A DNA stretch of 6,056 nt, from NCBI GenBank assembly GCA_005774595.1, contig VAUM01000104.1, forward strand, positions 1 through 6,056, written 5' to 3'. Each line of letters opens with the position of its first letter. Position 1 is the first letter of the stretch. The notes under the pieces are model-generated. The model was not told the origin of the DNA. It saw only the letters and a list, made by a program, of their open reading frames with translations, and ran no database searches. Made by a program: the position numbers and the translations under genes. This DNA comes from Actinomycetota bacterium (lineage in GTDB: Bacteria > Actinomycetota > Coriobacteriia > Anaerosomatales > D1FN1-002). Of this stretch, positions 4,530-6,056 are shown piece after piece.

Positions 4530-5458
4530 GCCACGACGACGAGCGCACGCGAAACGACGTGACGATCCCCGAGGGTGTCGTCCCCACGTTCTCGCGGCGC
4601 AACTTCATCCGCAGCGCGGGAGCGCTGCTCGGCGTGATCGCGGCGGGGACCGTCCCCGCGCTCGCGACCTCGCTGCCCGCGTTCGCGGAAGGCCCCGAGG
4701 GCGCCGCGGCCGGCGAGGGCGCCGAGGGCGCGGCGCACGCAGACCCGATCGCGGAGATCGCCGCCGAGAACCACGAGGTCAACTACCCCGGCCACCCGGT
4801 CGAGTACGCGGACCCGCCCGGCAAGCAGAGCTGGGCGATGGTCATCGACGTGAAGGCGTGCGTCGGCTGTCGCAAGTGCGTGTACGCGTGCGTGAAGGAG
4901 AACAACATCGGGCGCGACTCGGGCTTCACCTACATCCAGGTGCTCGAGATGGAGCCCGGCAGGATCGACATCGAGAAGGCCGACGCCCACTACGAGGAGG
5001 GCGGCCGGCCGGACAAGTGGTACCTGCCGGTCCAGTGCATGCACTGCGCCAAGCCCACCTGCGTCTACGGCTGCCCGGTCAAGGCGACGTGGAAGGAGCC
5101 GGACGGCATCGTCGTCATCGACTACGACAAGTGCATCGCATGCCGCAACTGCATGGTGACGTGCCCGTACGGCGCCCGGCACTTCAACTGGGTCGAACCC
5201 GAGGTGCCCGAGGGTGAGGTCAACCCGAAGGTCCCGCTCGAGGAGAAGGCCGGCGTCGTCGAGAAGTGCACGTTCTGCGTCCAGCGCACGCGCAACGGCG
5301 GTACCACCGCGTGCACCGAGGCGTGCCCCGTGGGCGCGCGCAAGTTCGGTGACCTGAACGATCCCGACAGCGAGGTCTCGGTCCTGCTCCGTACGAGGCG
5401 CGTGTGGCGCCTCAAGGAGGAGCACGGCACCGAGCCCATGATCTGGTACGTGGGGTGA
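4526..5458 (+). CDS. Tat-exported ferredoxin with four [4Fe-4S] clusters (NrfC/HybA/DsrO/PsrB type)
   Basis: A 310-residue electron-transfer subunit. Its Tat signal, SRRNFIR (Arg24-Arg25) followed by a hydrophobic stretch and AFA-EG (cleavage near 54), places the folded protein outside the cytoplasm. Sixteen cysteines form four cluster groups: C112/115/118/122, C171/174/179/183, C203/206/209/213 and C248/251/263/267. The second (CX2CX4CX3C) and fourth (CX2CX11CX3C) spacings are those of the NrfC/HybA/DsrO/PsrB family, which wires a periplasmic redox partner to an NrfD-type quinone subunit. There is a 22-residue extension before the twin arginines and a Gly/Ala/Glu-rich linker (55-72) after the cleavage site, encoded by short DNA repeats. 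The ATG overlaps the cytochrome stop by four bases and has GGAAGGG 7 bases upstream. The stop overlaps the NrfD start by one base. An open frame continues upstream to about 4109, but that is the cytochrome gene read out of frame. The exact complex (Nrf, Tmc, Dsr-like or new) cannot be decided. Confidence 0.93.
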   Translation: MSHDDERTRNDVTIPEGVVPTFSRRNFIRSAGALLGVIAAGTVPALATSLPAFAEGPEGAAAGEGAEGAAHADPIAEIAAENHEVNYPGHPVEYADPPGKQSWAMVIDVKACVGCRKCVYACVKENNIGRDSGFTYIQVLEMEPGRIDIEKADAHYEEGGRPDKWYLPVQCMHCAKPTCVYGCPVKATWKEPDGIVVIDYDKCIACRNCMVTCPYGARHFNWVEPEVPEGEVNPKVPLEEKAGVVEKCTFCVQRTRNGGTTACTEACPVGARKFGDLNDPDSEVSVLLRTRRVWRLKEEHGTEPMIWYVG

Positions 5459-6056
5459 TGGGGATGCCGCTCGTGACCACTCCGCGCCGTGGCGTGAAGC
5501 GCTTCATCGGTATCGACTTCGACTTCGGGGCGCTGTTCTCGGCGGGTCCCCGCTACTGGACCTGGGTCGGCCTGCTCTCCGTCGTGATCGGCCTGGGCAT
5601 CACGGCCTGGGGCGTCGCGCTGGCCAAGGGCGGCGCCGTCATGGGGATGCGGGACGCGTACCCGTGGGGCCTGTGGTTCACCAACTACATGTACTACGTC
5701 GGGCTGTCCGCCGGCGGCCTCGTGGTGTACGCGAGCGTGCACCTGTTCGGCGCCCACCAGTTCGCGCCGCTCTCCCGGCTCGCGGTGCTGCAGGCTGGCG
5801 TGCTCGTGATGCTGGCCCTGCTCGGCATCGTCACCGACATGGAGCGGCCGTGGCGCGCCGGCTGGATGCTGCTGACGCCGAACCCCACCTCGCCGTTCGT
5901 CTACACCGGCTCGGCGGCCAACATCTACATGATCATCTGCTTCGTCGACCTGTGGATCCTCATCACGGGAGCAGGCGGCGAGAAGTGGGCGCACCGCATG
6001 ACGCTCATCGCGCTGCCGTTCGCCATCTACCTGCACACCACGACGGCGTTCGTGCT
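5458..6056 (+). CDS. NrfD/PsrC-family membrane subunit (partial, 3' end beyond window)
   Basis: The first 199 codons of an integral membrane protein. Family members bind menaquinone and, with the Tat-exported ferredoxin, carry electrons between the quinone pool and the outside of the membrane; full-length ones are usually 300-450 residues with 8-10 helices. Five hydrophobic segments are visible (about 34-55, 71-95, 107-126, 150-170 and 180-199). Family-like stretches are PWGLWFTNYMYYVGLSAGG (69-87) and DMERPW (127-132) followed by PNPTSPF (141-147), resembling the common NrfD D-x-x-RP...P-x-x-SP pattern. The closing YLHTTTAFV also fits. The start is ATG at 5458-5460, overlapping the ferredoxin TGA by one base. 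A second ATG two codons on (5464) is also possible, and the ribosome binding site (GGGG-like) is weak, consistent with coupled translation. The stop, the remaining helices and any downstream catalytic gene are beyond the edge. Confidence 0.92.
   Translation, partial: MGMPLVTTPRRGVKRFIGIDFDFGALFSAGPRYWTWVGLLSVVIGLGITAWGVALAKGGAVMGMRDAYPWGLWFTNYMYYVGLSAGGLVVYASVHLFGAHQFAPLSRLAVLQAGVLVMLALLGIVTDMERPWRAGWMLLTPNPTSPFVYTGSAANIYMIICFVDLWILITGAGGEKWAHRMTLIALPFAIYLHTTTAFV

Noticed and set aside
3701..5425. A 574-codon open frame on the minus strand opposite the cytochrome/ferredoxin operon
   Set aside because: It mirrors genes with 4 heme motifs and 16 cluster cysteines on the plus strand. Its low-complexity composition is typical of antisense frames in GC-rich DNA.

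Overview
The window is GC-rich bacterial DNA with third codon positions almost always G or C. It encodes c-type multiheme cytochromes, a Tat-exported four-cluster ferredoxin and a NrfD-type membrane subunit. This set fits an anaerobically respiring, high-GC bacterium. My best guess is a deep actinobacterial lineage such as Coriobacteriia or a relative, inferred from style (GC content, a lipoprotein with META domains, cytochrome/NrfD clusters) and not proven.

Layout. Positions 1-89 hold the last codons of a plus-strand gene I cannot identify. It converges on a minus-strand lipoprotein gene (117-917) with two META-like domains. Next, also on the minus strand, is a complete RhlE-like DEAD-box RNA helicase (1044-2276). 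A good hairpin terminator (977-1007) follows it. The helicase has a TTG start, a strong ribosome binding site and a recognisable promoter at about 2419-2448. Upstream, still on the minus strand, is a 12-heme membrane-anchored cytochrome c with a NapC/NirT-like N-terminus (2496-3557). A 291-bp divergent control region (3558-3848) separates it from a plus-strand operon: a tetraheme cytochrome c with a C-terminal membrane anchor (3849-4529), a Tat-exported 4x[4Fe-4S] protein (4526-5458) and an NrfD/PsrC-like quinone-binding membrane protein cut by the window edge (5458-6056). The operon genes overlap by 4 and 1 bases, so they are probably translationally coupled.

How they work together (inference from family knowledge). 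The NrfD protein would exchange electrons with menaquinone in the membrane. The ferredoxin would pass them through four iron-sulfur clusters, and the tetraheme cytochrome would connect that chain to periplasmic or cell-surface partners. The divergent 12-heme cytochrome could be a second quinol-linked outlet or the partner of this complex. No catalytic subunit (molybdopterin enzyme, NrfA-like nitrite reductase or similar) lies in the window, so the terminal acceptor is unknown.

The most interesting non-coding DNA is the divergent region. It holds an 11-bp-period direct repeat typical of OmpR/PhoB-type regulators, two inverted repeats, and a run of ten G residues just upstream of the 12-heme cytochrome start. 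No gap between genes exceeds 300 bases. I saw no RNA genes, CRISPR arrays or insertion sequences.
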